Positions 60,301 to 64,000 of a DNA stretch of 64,000 nt are shown one piece after another. The notes beneath the pieces were generated by a model that saw nothing but the letters and a program-made list of their open reading frames with translations, was not told the origin of the DNA and ran no database searches. Numbering within the stretch: position 1 is the stretch's first letter; each line of letters begins with the position of its first letter. This DNA is from Rallus limicola (Eukaryota > Chordata > Aves > Gruiformes > Rallidae): the NCBI GenBank assembly GCA_022605955.1, contig JAKCOZ010000007.1, positions 10,545,501-10,609,500 on the forward strand, written 5' to 3'. Position numbers and translations under genes: made by a program.

Positions 60301-63024
60301 TTTGCAGAGAACAAGGCAAGTGCACAGAGTTTCTTCTAAGTTGTTTAATTCTTCATACTTTGTTCTTGTGTACAAAAATAAAGCCAAAGCCTTAATATCC
60401 TGAGTCTTGTAGATGTGATGTGCTTGCATAGGATGATAAACACTGGGTTAAGCCATGGGTTTGGCCAAAAAACTCTACCAAACTTTAAATACAAGATGTA
60501 GGAAAAAGGAAAGAAATGTTCAAAAGCAAATAATGGATTTTTTTTTCTTTGTTCAGTAAAATTACTTGACTGAAAATAAATTTTTTTCCTGGAGCTTAGA
60601 TCTATGACCATGGACAGTCTCCCTTCTTCTAACATGGCCTAAATCACTGAAACATAGAAATCAAGAACAGAAAAGCCAGCACAGAAAATCCTCTATTGCT
60701 GCTCACGGAGTATGTACCGAGTGGGTTCTCTGTGTACTTTATAAATTCTGAGAATTCAAGCACTCTGAGTATGTATTGCAAATAGAGGAGCCAACCCATC
60801 TGAACACTTCTAGTGACTAAGCTTCCTCCTGTTATCCAGTGAGCCTCCCGAAAACAGCAGCAGGATTAGAAAAGGTGAGGAGGGTGCTGGAATAAATTTA
60901 TTTGGAGCAGACTCCATGTTGGGGGGCCAGGGCAGTGGTTTGCCCCACATGAACCCATGTCAGTCCTCTGGGTTGCCTTCCAGAGCATACATACCCCACC
61001 ATGCCAGAGTCTGTGTCATGGGCACAGCAGGGCACTGGAGGGTGCTGCCAAGAGCCCCCGAGCCTGCCAACTGTTCCCATCTCTTCCAGTAAAAAAATAG
61101 TGGCGGGGGGGGGGCAGCTGTGTAGATGGAATAATACAGAATAGTCAGCTTGCTGGATCCACTGTGACAGGCAGGAGCTCTGTTCCTGTCGATGCAATGG
61201 TAGTCTCCGACTCTAAGCTCTCAAACACGTGCTCAAATCATCTGCAGAGGTCAACGAGATCACTCCTAAGAGCAGGAAATACTCTTGAGGAAGACCCAGA
61301 AGGACTGAGCCCATAGGGTAGAAGATGTTTCTTGTCCCAGTAAGCCCAAATGTTAAGACTGCCAAGACGAATGAATTTGACCCTGACAGACAAGGGAAGA
61401 CAGAGAGCAAATTCTGTTCACATTAAAAATAGCAAAACATGAAGGGACAGACCATGCCTCTTAGGCACTGGGCTAAATTGGGAATGGGTAGGAAGTCACA
61501 TGGCTCCAAATATGTTACCTATTTACACTTGTCACTGGTACCAAATTACTCTGCCCTCCTCTCTGCGCCCATGCCAGCTCCATTCCTGCTCCTCCACAAG
61601 AACACACTGTTAGCATGAGTTCATATATCTCAAATCTAGTGCCACAGAGGTTCCTGATCTGATACATTTGGTGAGGGTTTTAACAGATCCGGCTGCGCTG
61701 TGGTAAAGCTCTCTCAGCTGCACACTGTGTGTGCCTGCTCACTTCATCATTGCACATCTGAGGAAATTGGACACCTGTCTTCTCTTTGGTTTATGTGATA
61801 CAGGTTTTGGACCTAGGACCTGACTGTCCCATTCATGGGAATGTGAACATGCTGCCCATGTTGACACTGAAGGTTTCCTGGTAATCTCCAGCATCCTGTT
61901 TTCCAAAACCCCACCCCTCTCATACTCTTTAAGTTTATAAATAACCTCTTAGGAGACAGGGGAAGCAAACACTCTAAGTGTTATTTTAGAGGATCCAAAG
62001 CCCAATCTCTTTTTCCCCACAATACACAGGGAAATACACAAGTTTAGATAAAAGTGACGATTTCCCTGCCTTTGTTTTTCCCCACATTTAAGCACTCTCT
62101 AGAGGTATAGTGGAGTCCTAGAAACAGCACAGTCTTAATCCTTCCTGTTCATGACTGCACTTCTGAATCACCACATTTGTCCATCACATCTTCTTCCATG
62201 GGGAGCTTCTTCCTTCCTTCCTTGTTGCCCTAATTAAAAAGGAGCCCCTGGCCACAAAAGCATGACTTTTCTTTGTTCTTTTTCTTTTGTTGCTCTGATC
62301 ATCTGAAGCATTACACTTTTTAAGACCTAATGTTAGCATTTGGTCTCTGCTTCTAGTGATTATCTGCCCTTCAAGTCTGACATCCTTACAAAACAACTGG
62401 AAAAAAACCCACCTGATTTAAGTATGATATTTTCATTGCATTATATGAAGTTGCTCCATTTGAATGAGAAACAACAGTGACTCAATGACTTTCTCTGCTC
62501 TGAGAGATTTGTAAACTGGCAGTGTTAAAAGTGGCTCTGCTGGAAAGCAGTGCCAGGCAGCCTTCCTGCAATTCACTGCAGCTCCTAAAACTGGGCAACA
62601 AACACATTCCCTGAACCACTGCATCAGCAATTGAGAGCTTTAGGACCTGAGGCAAAGGAGAACTGAAGTGACTTCCTCCCTGTCTGGGACTGGGAAGAAG
62701 TTCATGTCATGTTTATCTCTTGCTGGAGTTTCTGAAGTGCTCTGGAAGGCAGGCATCAAACATGCTGAGGCCTGGCTTTGCTAATAGTAACAAAGGTTAG
62801 TGATTCAAAATAAATCTTTTGACTTTTCAGGAGTCATCAGCTAGTTTATTCTTTAATATTTGTACGTTGCTGGCTCCAGGTTAAGAGGAGCTCTTGGCTT
62901 CTGGCCTGTGGATCAGATTATGAAAATAGCTGTGGAGCTGCTGTTTTTATCAAAGTTTATATATTATATATACAAGACAGCATCATGATGGGTAGCTATC
63001 AGGAGATAAACTGCAGGCTTACTC
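54357..63024. other. long non-coding stretch
   Basis: I see no definite exon or repeat. Sequence at 57900-58420 is somewhat GC-richer and opens a 196-codon minus frame (57911-58501) that is Pro/Arg/Gly-rich and unrecognised. Short homopolymers are common, including a T run at 57017-57026 and a G9-type run at 61106-61114. The end of the stretch (62954-62974) has a TATATA-rich part. Confidence 0.5.
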
Positions 63025-64000
63025 TGTTCCTCTTAGTGGATGTGGGATGGCTGTGGATGTTGTCTATCCGGGTGTTAGTAAAGCCTTTGACACCATTTCC
63101 CACAGCACTCTCCTGGAGAAACTGGCTGCTTATCCCTTGGAACAGGCATACACCTTGCTGGGTGAAAATCTGGCTGGCAGTCCAGGCCCAATTGTGGTGA
63201 ATGGAGATAAATCCAGTTGGCAACTGGTCGCAAGTGGTGTTGCCCTGGGCTCAGTGCTGGGGCCAGTTCTCGGTAATATCTTTATCAATGGTCCAGACAA
63301 GGGGATTGAGTGCATCCTTGGTAAATTTTCAGATTACACCAAGTTGTGTGGGAGTGTTGATCTGCTTGAGGGCAGGAAGGTTCTACAGTGGGATGTGGAC
63401 AGGCTGGATCAATGGGCCGAGGCCAACTGTATGAGGTTCAACAAGGCTCAATGCTGGATCCTGCACCTGGCTCACAACCACCCCATGGAATGCTACAGGA
63501 CTGGGGAAAGAGAGGCTGGAAAGCTGCCCAGAAGAAAAAGACTTGGGGGTATTGGTTGACAGCTGGCTGAACATGAGCCAGCAATGTGTGGAGGTGGCCA
63601 AAGCAGCCAACCTGGCTTCTATCAGAAACGGTGTGGCCAGCAGGACTAGGGAAGGGATGGTTCCCTATACATGGCACTGGTGAAGCCACACCTCAAGTGC
63701 TGTGTTCAGTTTTGGGTCCCTCACTACGAGACAGACATTGAGGTGCTGGGGCATGTCCAGAGAAGGGCGACAAAGCTGGTGAAGGGTTTAGAGCACAAGT
63801 TTTACAAGAAGCTGCTGAGGGAACTGGAGTTGTTTAGCCCGAAGAAGATGAGGCTGAGGGGAGACCTTACTGCTCTCTAGTGTTGGTAACCTCTCCCAAG
63901 TAACAAGCAGTAGGACAAGGGGAAATGGCCTCAAGGTTTAGATTGGATAGTAGGAAGAATTTCCTCACTGAAAGGGTTGTCAATCATTAGAACTGGCTGC
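63025..64000 (+). mobile_element. CR1 LINE reverse transcriptase segment, broken, runs off the window
   Basis: The + strand reads [20 protein letters not shown], the RT block normally written DFSKAFDTVSH, then [19 protein letters not shown] and [11 protein letters not shown]. Further on, in another frame, it reads [20 protein letters not shown] and ERV-type CR1 C-terminal words ([15 protein letters not shown]). In active CR1 the catalytic box is FADDTKL; here the second Asp is Tyr, and at least one frameshift separates the two parts near 63510-63670. The copy is therefore dead. It keeps more of the RT than any other copy in the window, and its 3' end is beyond base 64000. Confidence 0.92.

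Noticed and set aside
1..64000. Search for a defence-type or other multi-gene system, CRISPR array or operon
   Set aside because: All signals are those of a vertebrate nuclear locus. Direct repeats are short tandem duplications or transposon copies, with no regularly spaced repeat-spacer pattern.

Overview
This window is vertebrate nuclear DNA, almost certainly from a bird. Several CR1 LINE fragments carry the avian CR1 3' end, an octamer repeat of the ATTCTATG type. There are also several avian-type endogenous retrovirus LTRs. The base composition is roughly 40% GC with one strong CpG island. There are no operons, ribosome binding sites, tRNAs, rRNAs or CRISPR arrays. Most long open frames in the window are chance or repeat-derived frames, not genes.

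Layout. The first 16 kb is largely non-coding: a probable old LTR (about 0.7-1.2 kb), a decayed CR1 with a younger CR1 nested against it (8.1-9.4 kb), a candidate conserved element with octamer motifs (11.1-11.3 kb), and an LTR copy (13.7-14.5 kb). A CpG island of about 1.7 kb (16.35-18.08 kb) is the only strong gene signal. It looks like a TATA-poor promoter with CRE-like, NRF1-like and GC-box motifs, followed by a candidate first exon on the + strand with two plausible splice donors. A perfect 32-bp inverted repeat lies just downstream. I could not name the gene. The next 46 kb would be upstream flank or a long intron; I recognise no definite coding exon there.

Downstream, the 32.9-64 kb part is richer in repeats. 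It holds two closely related solo LTRs, each with a perfect 5-bp target-site duplication (32,887-33,506 and 48,210-48,773). A second LTR family is present three times (13.7 kb +, 33.9-34.9 kb -, 40.7-41.2 kb +). A third LTR remnant lies at 44.2 kb. CR1 pieces lie at 38.7, 40.5, 43.2, 49.2, 53.9 and 63.0 kb, the last running off the window end.

I found no new multi-gene system. The best leads are the hairpin and palindrome architecture of the CpG-island promoter, the solo LTR pair, a minisatellite inside the second LTR family, and two octamer-bearing candidate enhancers. All family assignments come from recognising sequence patterns by eye; no database search was run.
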